DNA of 11,648 nt from Polaromonas sp. (GCA_014376885.1 JACMQR010000262.1:1-11648), one strand, 5' to 3'; shown: positions 1 to 6,498, counted from the first letter of the stretch. The notes: generated from the sequence alone by a model not told the origin. Made by a program: numbers and translations.

Positions 1-36
1 CGGCAGGATGCGCGCCAGCATCTTTTTAAAGCCTAA
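1..36. other. Window edge, possible partial gene of undecided strand
   Basis: Two readings are open. On the plus strand, frame 1 is open from base 1 and ends at a TAA at 34-36, giving an 11-residue tail (RQDARQHLFKA). On the minus strand an ATG at 21-19 opens a frame (MLARILP) that runs off the left edge. Neither has a strong supporting signal: the minus-strand ATG has no good Shine-Dalgarno sequence, only an A/T-rich stretch. The adjacent genes are all on the minus strand, which slightly favours the second reading. No product can be named. Confidence 0.25.
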
Positions 37-113
37 AAAAGACCGGATGCGCTTGCGGAACGGCCGCTTTCAGCTATGAATAAAGGAGCAAATCGGCGCC
101 AGTCCGTGCATCC

Positions 114-791
114 TCAGGCGTAGGTCACCCAGCTGGCATGTTCGGCCGCGTCGAGGTGCGGCAGCGTGTTGTAGGTCACCAGCATGTGGCGTTTGGGTGT
201 GAAGGCAAACTCGGTCACCGAGGTGTTGCGGATGCGCAGGTTCAGCTCGATCGTCGTTTCCGGGCTGGTGCCCAGCACCTGGCCCACGGCCGTCGCAATC
301 GGCCCGCCGCTGGACACCAGCAGCACCCGGCCGGCGTGCTGCGTGCGAACATGCTCCAGCGCCTGACGGATGCCCAGGGCGAATTCGCTGTAGCTCGGCA
401 TGCCCCGGGGACTGACCACGCCGGCCATCCACTGGGCCAGGCCGTCTTTGAGCAGCCGGAAGTGGTGCCGGTACAACTCGGGCGTGTCCGCTCTGGCCAG
501 CGGCTGCGGATGGATGGTGGCAATCACGGCGGCGCTGTCGTATTCATTCAGGCCAGGCCAGCGGGTGGCCGGCGGGTCAGTGACAGTGGCCCCCAGGCCT
601 TCGCAGATGCCGGCAAATGTCTGCACCTGCCGGTTCAGCGTGCCCGTGAGCGCTGCGTCGAACACCAGGCCTTTGCTTTTGAAATATTCGCCCAGGCGCA
701 CGCTTTGCCGATGCCCCAACGGGCTGAGCACGTCGTAGTCATCGGCGCCGAACGACGCCTGGCCGTGGCGTACTAAATAAAGTGTTCCCAT
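114..791 (-). CDS. Histidine phosphatase superfamily (phosphoglycerate-mutase-like) protein, second catalytic His replaced
   Basis: A 225-residue cytosolic protein of the phosphoglycerate mutase / acid phosphatase fold, whose members usually remove phosphate from small metabolites or proteins through a phospho-histidine. The N-terminus carries the family signature LVRHG (R8, nucleophile H9, G10). The second conserved arginine sits in TLNRQVQT (R54), and E83 in GLNEYD is the likely acid/base. The usual late motif VSHGG reads VSSGG here (S160-S161), so the second phosphate-binding His is missing. The start was set at the ATG at 791 because the family begins immediately before LVRHG; an upstream TTG at 809 adds only six residues. 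There is no clear Shine-Dalgarno. It lies 83 bp downstream of the response regulator on the same strand. The substrate cannot be told, and reduced or altered activity is possible. Confidence 0.88.
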   Translation of the reverse strand: MGTLYLVRHGQASFGADDYDVLSPLGHRQSVRLGEYFKSKGLVFDAALTGTLNRQVQTFAGICEGLGATVTDPPATRWPGLNEYDSAAVIATIHPQPLARADTPELYRHHFRLLKDGLAQWMAGVVSPRGMPSYSEFALGIRQALEHVRTQHAGRVLLVSSGGPIATAVGQVLGTSPETTIELNLRIRNTSVTEFAFTPKRHMLVTYNTLPHLDAAEHASWVTYA

Positions 792-874
792 CGGGCGATT
801 TTTGGGCAAAGGCGGTGGCGGGCTTGTCCCGGGGGAGACGCGTGCGACGCGCCAGGCCGCTGCTGCTCAGGCGG

Positions 875-1270
875 TCATGCGGGGCAGGGCGGCATGCTGT
901 CGGCCATCGCCTGGCAATGGGCCACCAAGGCATCGAGCTGGGTCGCCTTGTGGTAGACCGCGTCGGCGCCCAGGCGCTGGCAGTGGCGCAGCAGCTGGTC
1001 GTCCCTGGCATGGTTGGTCATCACCAGCACGCGCTGCCCGGAGCGCCGGTTCCGGCAATGCTCAAGCACGCCCACACCGCTGCCGTCGCCCAGGAAAAGA
1101 TCGACCAGCGCAATGTCCCAGCGGCCCGGGTTGTGCTCAAGCCAGCTGACCGCCTGCTGTTCGGTTTCGGCAATGCCCACCACGGCCAAGTTGGCCTGGG
1201 CGGTGAGAAGTTGCGTCAGGTAGGCGCATTGGGCCGCACTGTCTTCCACCAGGAACACGTTCAAAGCCAT
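875..1270 (-). CDS. Single-domain response regulator (receiver domain only)
   Basis: A 131-residue CheY-like receiver with no output domain. The acidic pocket is E9-D10 (FLVEDS), the phosphoacceptor is D57 (LVDLFLGDGSG), the switch Thr is T85 (LVMTNH), and the conserved Lys is K108 (VYHKA). All are present, so it should be phosphorylatable. The start is the ATG at 1270, preceded by an AAGGA ribosome site five bases away; an in-frame TTG at 1294 is less likely. The protein ends about ten residues after the fifth helix, so it must act through protein contacts or as a phosphorelay intermediate. The gene 187 bp upstream on the same strand encodes an HPt/kinase-like protein, its most likely phosphate donor. 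The family assignment is secure; the pathway is inferred. Confidence 0.93.
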   Translation of the reverse strand: MALNVFLVEDSAAQCAYLTQLLTAQANLAVVGIAETEQQAVSWLEHNPGRWDIALVDLFLGDGSGVGVLEHCRNRRSGQRVLVMTNHARDDQLLRHCQRLGADAVYHKATQLDALVAHCQAMADSMPPCPA

Positions 1271-1275
1271 TTTTT

Positions 1276-1280
1276 TCCTT
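1276..1280 (-). promoter_or_regulatory. Ribosome binding site of the response regulator
   Basis: The minus strand reads AAAGGAAAAAAATG here: an AAGGA core five bases before the ATG at 1270. It decides the start over the upstream TTG, and it is one of the clearest Shine-Dalgarno sequences in the window. Confidence 0.7.
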
Positions 1281-1337
1281 TGGCCGAAACCCAAGCCATG
1301 CTTGTTACAAATGTGCCGGATCGACAGGAGATTTGCG

Positions 1338-1400
1338 AAATATGTAGGTGACCTTGTTGCTCTGATCTTACTCCAATTGACAAATTTGCTAAATTGAAGT
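1338..1400 (-). promoter_or_regulatory. AT-rich leader, probable promoter region of the response regulator
   Basis: The 187-bp gap between the HPt-like gene and the receiver gene contains a markedly AT-rich block, in contrast to its GC-rich flanks. On the minus strand a TTAGCA - 16 bp - TAAGAT arrangement gives a weak sigma70-like match (four of six in each hexamer). A short dyad, CAATT at 1374-1378 and AATTG at 1392-1396, is centred in the same block. Both suggest that the receiver gene has its own promoter. The hexamer matches are poor, so the exact site is uncertain. Confidence 0.35.
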
Positions 1401-1457
1401 GTAACTTTGGCAACGGCTCAGCGAATTTTTCAAAAGCGGTTCATGCCCGGCGAATGC

Positions 1458-2150
1458 TCACGGGCTGGCCGGGCTGGCCGGGCTGGCAAAGCTCAGCTGA
1501 GCGCCGGCGTCGCTGCGCGCCAGCTCCACCGTTTCGGCTGCAGCCAGTGCCTCGACCGCCTGCCAGCCCAGCACCTGCGGGCGGGTCGGCGCGGCACTGC
1601 CGCCCGGCTGTCCGCCCGGAACCAGCTCAATCGACAGTTCGACGCGCCCCGGCCGGGCGCGTGCCCGCAGCACCAGGCTGGTCGGGGCCAGCGCGCCATC
1701 GCTCAGGGAAATCAAGGCCGCGCAGAGCACGCTGCGCAGCGCCCGGTGGGACACCGGCGCATCGAGCTGCGCCACCCCGTTGACCAGCGCAAAGCCCCGG
1801 AACTGCAGCTCGGCCAAGAGCACCTTGGTGCATTCGGCCACGCCGGCGTCGAATTTCAGGGTGGCGTCGGGCCGGGGCCGCACCCAGGCCATGAGGTCGA
1901 CGACCGACTGCACCGCGGCCCGCGACACGCCGCCCAGCAGCGCACAGTCCTCGCGCAGGCCGGCCAGGTCGGGAGCGGCCGGCTGAAGGCGCCGCTCCAT
2001 CATGGCGGCAATCATGTCCATGGACTGGAAGTTGCCCATGATCTGGTGCTGCAGGGCGGGCATCAGGCGCTGCAGCAGCGCATACCGGGCGCCCTCTTCA
2101 GTCACCGGCAGCTGGGCGGCCGGCGCACCTGCCGGATTTTGCAAGGTCAT
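1458..2150 (-). CDS. Histidine-phosphotransferase / degenerate histidine-kinase-like protein (ChpT-like architecture)
   Basis: A 230-residue protein without membrane segments or a sensor domain. Residues ~18-90 form two long helices, the first carrying a candidate phospho-accepting histidine, H35, in LQHQIMGN, resembling the dimerisation/His-phosphotransfer hairpin of kinases. Residues ~97-225 resemble a GHKL ATP-binding fold: LRSVLCAALISLSDGA aligns with the N-box helix, but the Asn that binds Mg-ATP is absent and no G-boxes are recognisable. This hairpin plus non-catalytic GHKL arrangement is that of ChpT-type phosphotransferases. The C-terminus is a low-complexity ASPASPASP tail encoded by a 9-bp tandem repeat. 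The start is the ATG at 2150, with GGA nine bases upstream; an in-frame GTG at 2201 is possible. The next gene is a lone receiver, its likely partner. The assignment rests on architecture rather than clear similarity, so an uncharacterised conserved protein remains the fallback name. Confidence 0.7.
   Translation of the reverse strand: MTLQNPAGAPAAQLPVTEEGARYALLQRLMPALQHQIMGNFQSMDMIAAMMERRLQPAAPDLAGLREDCALLGGVSRAAVQSVVDLMAWVRPRPDATLKFDAGVAECTKVLLAELQFRGFALVNGVAQLDAPVSHRALRSVLCAALISLSDGALAPTSLVLRARARPGRVELSIELVPGGQPGGSAAPTRPQVLGWQAVEALAAAETVELARSDAGAQLSFASPASPASP
1462..1487. repeat. 9-bp tandem repeat, three copies
   Basis: The unit GGGCTGGCC occurs at 1462-1470 and 1471-1479, with a third copy at 1480-1487 lacking only the last base. 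It lies at the very 3' end of the HPt-like gene and encodes its Ala-Ser-Pro triplets. The 9-bp unit keeps the frame, so copy-number change would lengthen or shorten the tail without a frameshift. Confidence 0.9.
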
Positions 2151-2265
2151 GGTAAATCCATCGTTGGCCGGGCAGCGCCGGGGCGTGTGCCAGAGCGGCA
2201 CGGCAAGAAAAATCAGGCATCTGTGTTCATGCAGATTTTAGGCTGGCTGGCAGGACCGGAGCAGG

Positions 2266-2286
2266 GCCGGCAAATTCACTGCCGGC
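2266..2286. other. GC hairpin in the phzF / HPt-like gap
   Basis: GCCGGC at 2266-2271 and again at 2281-2286 can pair as a six-base-pair stem around a nine-base loop. It lies just after the phzF-like stop (minus strand) and before the next gene. No T-run follows on either strand, so it is not a standard intrinsic terminator. It could still mark the transcript end or protect a 3' end. Confidence 0.3.
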
Positions 2287-2332
2287 ATGTCCGGCGGCCT
2301 TGCCAGCCGGAGCACCTGGCAGACAGCGCGTG

Positions 2333-3307
2333 TCAGGCGCTCCCAGGGCCGAGAAACACCTGGCCGGCAATGCAGGTCACCGACTCGCCGCCGACCCAGA
2401 CCTGGCCCTGGGCATCGCGCTCGATGTGCACCTGGCCGGCCCGCCCAATGCAGGCGCCCTGGGCGGCCAGGTAGCGCGCGGGCAGGCGGCCGTCGGCGAT
2501 CAGCCACTGCGCCAGGCTGGCATTGAGGCTGCCGGTGACCGGGTCTTCGTTGATACCGATGGCGGCGGCAAAAGCGCGCACTTCCAGTTGAGGCCCGGCC
2601 ATGTCGTGCGGCCTGGGGCGGACCGCAAACGCCCGGGCCTCGCGGTTGGCGCGGGCAATCAGCGGCGGCGATTCCTCGGCTGGGTACAAGGCGGCGACGC
2701 CGACTTTTGCGCCGAGCTTTTCCAGCGCCAGATGGTCGGGGGCCAGCTGCAGCACGGCCTCTACGCTGCCCAGCAGCAGCCCCAGCCACACCGGCCCGTT
2801 GTCCAGCAGTTGCGCAGCCACGATGTGCTCGGGCTGCAGGCCTAGCGCCCGGACAACCTGCCGCTGCCACGCCGGGTCGGGCAGTGAACGGGCCAGCGGC
2901 GGTGCGCAAAACGCCAGGCGCTGGCCTGGGGCACCGCCTGCGCTGTTGTTAATGCCGTCACTGCCGTCACTGCGGCGGATTTTGACCAGGCCGAGCGGGC
3001 ATTCCTGGACAATGAAGTCGGCGTTTTTAGGCTGTCCGCCGGCCTCCAGCCAGGCGTGGCAGCTGCCCAGCGTCGGATGGCCGGCAAAGGGCAGCTCGCC
3101 GCCGGGCGTGAAAATGCGCACCCGGTAGTCGGCCGATGCGGCGGCAGGCGGCAACAAAAACGAGGTTTCCGACAGGTTCGTCCAGCGGGCAAAGCGCTGC
3201 ATCGCGCTATCGTCCAGCCCGCTGCCGTCAAGCACCACCGCCAGTGGGTTGCCGAAATAGGGCGTGCGGGTGAAGACGTCGATTTGCTTGAACAGGCGAG
3301 GGGTCAT
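2333..3307 (-). CDS. PhzF family isomerase/epimerase
   Basis: A 324-residue protein of the PhzF / diaminopimelate-epimerase fold, two similar halves that move a proton on small acidic or amino-acid-like substrates. The family signatures are intact: FGNPLAVV near 18-25, NLSETSFLL with the catalytic glutamate E47, TPGGELPFAGHPT at 67-79, and EDPVTGSLN starting at E254. The start is the ATG at 3307, since the family begins a few residues before the first strand (FKQIDVFT). A TTG-started extension to 3367 would be unprecedented for the fold. An acidic, glycine/serine-rich insert (RRSDGSDGINNSAGG) sits mid-protein and is partly encoded by a short tandem repeat. Its substrate is unknown; phenazine genes are absent, so phenazine synthesis is not implied. 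It lies 114 bp downstream of the DMT exporter on the same strand. Confidence 0.92.
   Translation of the reverse strand: MTPRLFKQIDVFTRTPYFGNPLAVVLDGSGLDDSAMQRFARWTNLSETSFLLPPAAASADYRVRIFTPGGELPFAGHPTLGSCHAWLEAGGQPKNADFIVQECPLGLVKIRRSDGSDGINNSAGGAPGQRLAFCAPPLARSLPDPAWQRQVVRALGLQPEHIVAAQLLDNGPVWLGLLLGSVEAVLQLAPDHLALEKLGAKVGVAALYPAEESPPLIARANREARAFAVRPRPHDMAGPQLEVRAFAAAIGINEDPVTGSLNASLAQWLIADGRLPARYLAAQGACIGRAGQVHIERDAQGQVWVGGESVTCIAGQVFLGPGSA
2953..2970. repeat. 9-bp tandem duplication inside the phzF-like gene
   Basis: TGCCGTCAC occurs twice in a row, at 2953-2961 and 2962-2970, and partly encodes the Ser-Asp-Gly repeats of the mid-protein insert. It keeps the reading frame. It looks like a recent slippage expansion in a surface loop. 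Confidence 0.75.
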
Positions 3308-3374
3308 GGCTGGTCTTTCGGATCGTGGAGGGGGCGCAAGGCGCCCGCGGTCATGGGGGTCATGCAAGCGGGCG

Positions 3375-3418
3375 GGCAGCAGCTGGCAGCAGCTGGCAGC
3401 AGCTGGCAGCAGCCGGCA
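3375..3418. repeat. 10-bp tandem repeat between phzF-like and eamA-like genes
   Basis: GGCAGCAGCT is repeated at 3375-3384, 3385-3394 and 3395-3404. A fourth copy at 3405-3414 ends in C, and a partial GGCA follows. It starts three bases after the stop of the eamA-like gene (minus strand) and fills about a third of the 114-bp gap before the phzF-like start. A 10-bp period places each copy on one face of the helix. It is outside any supported coding frame, so copy number could vary freely. Confidence 0.9.
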
Positions 3419-3421
3419 GTA

Positions 3422-4357
3422 TCAGCCCTTGGCTGCCAGGGAATCGGCGGGCCTGGCGGTGACCGGCATTTTCTTGCCGATGAACACCGTGGCGATCACC
3501 GCCAGCCCGAAGCCGACCGTCACCGCGTCCAGGCGCTCGCCGAGCAGCGGCACGGCAAACAGCATCGACAAAAACGGCTGTACCAGCTGCACCTGGCTGA
3601 CCCGCACCGTGCCGCCCAGCGCCAGCCCGCGGTACCAGGCAAAAAAGCCCAGCCACATTGAAAACACCGCCAGATAGGCAAAAGCCCACCAGGCAGCGGC
3701 CCGGGGCGGCGCGGCCGGCCAGGCGGCCATCGCCAGCGGCGCCGTCATCGGCAGGGCCATCACCAGCGCCCAGCAAATCACATGCTCAGCGCGCAGGCGC
3801 TGCGCCAGCTGCGCGCCGTAGCCGTAGCCGACAGCAGCGCACAGCATGGCTGCCAGCAGCAGCCCGTCGGCAAACCGGATCGACACGCCGCCCGCAGCAC
3901 CGCCCGAGCGCAGCACCGCAAACGCCACCACCAGCGCGCTGCCCAGCGCCGCGCACAGCCAAAAGCCGGACGATGGCCGCTGGCGGTGCAGCAGCGCGCC
4001 CACGGCAGCGGTGGCCAGCGGCAGCACGCCGACAATCACGCTGGCATGCACTGCCTCGACATGGCGCATGGCGACCGAGGTGAGCAGCGGAAAGCCCAGC
4101 ACCACGCCAGCGGCGGTGATAGCCAAGGGCAGCACATCCTGCCGGCGCGGCAGCGGCGCCCGTGTGAGCAGCAAGAGCGCCGCCGACAGCCCGGCAGCCA
4201 CCACCGCCCGGCCCATGGCAATGAACAGGCCCGACATCTGCGGCGCCTCTGGTGTGCCGACCGCCAGCCGCGTCATTGGCAGCGTCGCGGCAAATACCAC
4301 GATGCCCAGCAGGCCCAGCCACAGGCCCCGGCTAATGTCTGCCTTGCGCTGTGTCAT
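3422..4357 (-). CDS. EamA/DMT-superfamily transporter (RhaT/RarD-like permease)
   Basis: A 311-residue inner-membrane protein with about ten hydrophobic segments arranged as two EamA repeats (roughly 12-140 and 160-290), the standard drug/metabolite transporter layout and length. Family-like landmarks include the end of the first repeat around PLATAAVGALLHRQ and the late motif QLVQPFLSMLFAVPLLGE (S262-E279 area), typical of the second repeat. The family exports amino acids, purines or other small metabolites; the substrate cannot be read from sequence. Its ATG (4357-4355) overlaps the TGA of the upstream lysE-like gene by four bases, so the two are almost certainly co-transcribed and translationally coupled. 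Confidence 0.92.
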   Translation of the reverse strand: MTQRKADISRGLWLGLLGIVVFAATLPMTRLAVGTPEAPQMSGLFIAMGRAVVAAGLSAALLLLTRAPLPRRQDVLPLAITAAGVVLGFPLLTSVAMRHVEAVHASVIVGVLPLATAAVGALLHRQRPSSGFWLCAALGSALVVAFAVLRSGGAAGGVSIRFADGLLLAAMLCAAVGYGYGAQLAQRLRAEHVICWALVMALPMTAPLAMAAWPAAPPRAAAWWAFAYLAVFSMWLGFFAWYRGLALGGTVRVSQVQLVQPFLSMLFAVPLLGERLDAVTVGFGLAVIATVFIGKKMPVTARPADSLAAKG

Positions 4358-4965
4358 AGGAAAAGCATCCAGAAGGCGGTGGCCACCAGCACGGCCGCCA
4401 TGGCGCGGTTAAAGCCCACCAGCCGCCGGCCGCTGCCGGCCGGTCCGGCCAGCCAGTCGCGCAGCAGCGAGCCGGCCAGCGCATAGCTCAGGTTGCTGGC
4501 AAAGGCAAACGCCGCCATCACCGGCAGCACCACCGCAAAGCGCAGGGCCGGGTCGGCGCGCCCGGCAATCCAGCCGCTGACGATGCTCAGGGCCAGCATC
4601 CAGGCCTTGATGTTGACAAACTGCAGCGCCGCGCCCTGCCAGAAGGTCACGCTCAGCCGCGCCGCGTCATGCGGGCTCAACTGGCGCGAGCGCGCAATCT
4701 TCAGCGCCAGCCACAGCAGGTAGGCCACGCCGGCGAGCTTGATGGCCCAGCCGAGCAGCGGCGCGGCCAGCACCAGCGCGCCCAGCCCCAGCGTGCACAG
4801 GCCCAGCAGCGCGCCCCAGCCGACCGGCACCGCGCAGATGAAAGGCAGGGCGCGTTTCAAGCCGTGGTTGGCCGCCAGCGCGGCCGACAAGGTGGTGTTG
4901 GGTCCGGGCGTAAAGCTCATGGCTGTGGCCAGCACAAGCAGCGCGGTAAATTCTTGCCAGTTCAT
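4354..4965 (-). CDS. LysE/RhtB family amino-acid exporter
   Basis: A 203-residue inner-membrane protein with five to six hydrophobic segments and the family-defining N-terminal motif FTPGPN (PGPN at 20-23) followed by a glycine/alanine-rich helix. The central stretch WQGAALQFVNIKAW matches the conserved middle region (F-x-x-G-x-x-x-x-x-x-N-x-K). The length is typical. Relatives export lysine, threonine, homoserine lactone or related amino acids. The ATG at 4965 was chosen because MNWQEF directly precedes the first segment; the much longer open frame upstream crosses the regulatory region and the opposite gene. No Shine-Dalgarno is visible. It is divergent from a MocR regulator, a classic arrangement for a locally regulated exporter, and its stop overlaps the next exporter gene. 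Confidence 0.93.
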   Translation of the reverse strand: MNWQEFTALLVLATAMSFTPGPNTTLSAALAANHGLKRALPFICAVPVGWGALLGLCTLGLGALVLAAPLLGWAIKLAGVAYLLWLALKIARSRQLSPHDAARLSVTFWQGAALQFVNIKAWMLALSIVSGWIAGRADPALRFAVVLPVMAAFAFASNLSYALAGSLLRDWLAGPAGSGRRLVGFNRAMAAVLVATAFWMLFL

Positions 4966-5082
4966 GGCGTTTGACTTTATAGTTTCAAGCAGCACACTTT
5001 CCGTACAGTTTGAACGACAAATAACTAAACTGTGTTGCCCTATTTGGCAGCACACCCTTGCTTTCCTCACCAAAGCCACGCC
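4966..5082. promoter_or_regulatory. Divergent control region between the lysE-like and mocR-like genes
   Basis: A 117-bp gap, clearly more AT-rich than its flanks, that must hold promoters for both directions. On the minus strand TATAAA (plus 4981-4976) is a good -10 match only ten bases from the lysE-like ATG, which would make that mRNA nearly leaderless; no good -35 partner is visible. The repeat AGTTTCAA (4981-4988) recurs as AGTTTGAA (5007-5014), and a dyad follows. No convincing hexamer pair was found for the plus-strand gene. Confidence 0.6.
5005..5033. promoter_or_regulatory. Candidate MocR operator (7-bp inverted repeat)
   Basis: ACAGTTT at 5005-5011 and AAACTGT at 5027-5033 form a perfect seven-base dyad separated by 15 bases and centred at 5019. 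A related half-site, AGTTTCAA, lies 26 bp before AGTTTGAA, close to two and a half helical turns. MocR proteins bind direct or inverted repeats in the gap between their own gene and the divergent target, so this fits as the binding site. The dyad covers the alternative GTG start at 5032, another reason to prefer the start at 5083. Confidence 0.5.
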
Positions 5083-6498
5083 ATGCTGGTCAAGACCGCG
5101 TCCCAGTCCCTCAGCGAGCAGCTCTGCGCCCGTTTTGCCGACCGCATCCGATGCCATTTGCTGGCGCCGGGTGCCCGCCTGCCGTCGGTCAGGCTGTGCG
5201 CCGGGCAGCAGGGCGTGAGCGTGTCCACCGTGGTCGCCGCCTACGACCAGCTGCAGGCGCAGGGGCTCGTCGTCGCGCAGAAGAATCGCGGCTTTTTTGT
5301 GCGTGAATGGGCATCGAACAGGCCCTTTGTACAAGGCGCGCGGAAGCATGCAGCTACTGAAAACATAGCAAATTCGCCGGCGGATGCCCCCGCCCTGATT
5401 CGCGGCATGTTCCACCCGGTCAGCAACAAGCCGCAGCCTGGCATGGGGGTGTTTCCAGCGGACTGGCTGCACACCAGTTTTTTACCGGCAGCGGTGCGAA
5501 AAGCCACCAGCGCTGGCGCGCTGCGCGAGTTGTCGCTGCACTACGGCGAGCCCCAGGGCGACAGCGGCCTGCGCCGCGCGCTGGCGCAGCGGCTCGGCGC
5601 GCTCAATATCCCCGCCGAGCCGGGGCAGATCATCACCACCGTTGGCGCCACCCAGGCGCTGGACATCATCAGCCGAACGCTGCTGCGCGCCGGCGATTGC
5701 GTGATGGTTGAGGAACCCGGCTGGGCGGTCGAATTTGCCCGGCTCAATGCGCTGGGCATGCGCATCTTGCCGGTGCCGCGCCGCTCCGATGGGCCCGATC
5801 TGGCGGTCATGGCGCAGTACTGCGAATTGCATGCGCCCAAGTTGTTTGTCAGCGTCAGCGTGTTCCACAACCCGACCGGCCACTGCCTGGCCCCTGGCAG
5901 CGCCCACCGGCTGCTGCAGCTGGCCGGCGCGCATCAGTTTCATATTGTCGAAGACGACACTTACAGTCACCTGGCGCCCGATCACGCCACGCGGCTGTGC
6001 GCGCTCGACGGCCTGCAGCGCGCGATCTACGTCAGCGGGTTTTCCAAGATTCTGGCGCCCGGCTGGCGCGTCGGCTTCATGGCCGCGCCGCCCGAGCTGG
6101 TCGAGCCCCTGCTCAACACCAAGCTGCTGGCCACCCTGACGACGCCCGCGTTCCTTGAAAAAGCGCTTGCCTGGTGCATCGACCAGGGCCAGCTGCGCCG
6201 CCATGCCGAGCGTATCCGCAGCCGGCTCGACCAGGCGCGGGCGCGCAGTACCCGGCTGGCGCTGGCGCACGGTTGCAGCTTCGCGGCCGAGCCGGCAGGC
6301 CTGTTCGGCTGGGTCGAAACCGGCGTGGACACCGAGCTACTGGCCCAGCGCCTGCTCGACGAGGGCTACCTGCTGGCGCCCGGCGCGCTGTTTTATGCGG
6401 CGCGCGCGCCGTGCTCGCTGATGCGCATCAATTTTGCCACCACGCAGGACGCTGCGTTCTGGGCCGTGTTCGCGCGCCTGCGGGACGCCATGGGCTGA
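5083..6498 (+). CDS. MocR/PdxR-type transcriptional regulator (GntR HTH fused to aminotransferase fold)
   Basis: A 471-residue regulator. Residues ~5-75 are a GntR winged helix (LPSVRLCAGQQGVSVSTVV, then YDQLQAQGLV). A ~40-residue linker leads to a class I aminotransferase domain (~110-471) with HNPTG at 262-266, EDDTY at 290-294 and the pyridoxal-phosphate Lys K322 in SGFSKILAPGWRVG. All cofactor-binding landmarks look intact, so it should bind PLP and sense an amino compound or PLP itself. The ATG at 5083 was chosen over a GTG at 5032, which overlaps the candidate operator and adds non-conserved residues. It is divergent from the lysE/eamA-like exporters and probably controls them and itself. 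Both domains are recognised with high confidence; the ligand is unknown. Confidence 0.94.
   Translation: MLVKTASQSLSEQLCARFADRIRCHLLAPGARLPSVRLCAGQQGVSVSTVVAAYDQLQAQGLVVAQKNRGFFVREWASNRPFVQGARKHAATENIANSPADAPALIRGMFHPVSNKPQPGMGVFPADWLHTSFLPAAVRKATSAGALRELSLHYGEPQGDSGLRRALAQRLGALNIPAEPGQIITTVGATQALDIISRTLLRAGDCVMVEEPGWAVEFARLNALGMRILPVPRRSDGPDLAVMAQYCELHAPKLFVSVSVFHNPTGHCLAPGSAHRLLQLAGAHQFHIVEDDTYSHLAPDHATRLCALDGLQRAIYVSGFSKILAPGWRVGFMAAPPELVEPLLNTKLLATLTTPAFLEKALAWCIDQGQLRRHAERIRSRLDQARARSTRLALAHGCSFAAEPAGLFGWVETGVDTELLAQRLLDEGYLLAPGALFYAARAPCSLMRINFATTQDAAFWAVFARLRDAMG

Noticed and set aside
35..85. Possible intrinsic terminator after the phosphatase gene (minus strand)
   Set aside because: There is a T-run (plus-strand A-run at 35-40), but the nearest stem (GCGG/CCGC) is more than ten bases away and short.
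1407..2474. Long plus-strand frame of 355 residues
   Set aside because: It is the antisense shadow of the HPt-like and phzF-like genes, with an Arg/Gln/His-rich composition typical of shadows in GC-rich DNA.
2333..3307. Phenazine biosynthesis locus
   Set aside because: Only a PhzF-fold protein is present; no other phenazine gene is nearby and the family is broad.
4966..5472. Longer start of the lysE-like gene
   Set aside because: It would overlap the control region and about 390 bp of the divergent regulator; the family N-terminus matches the ATG at 4965.
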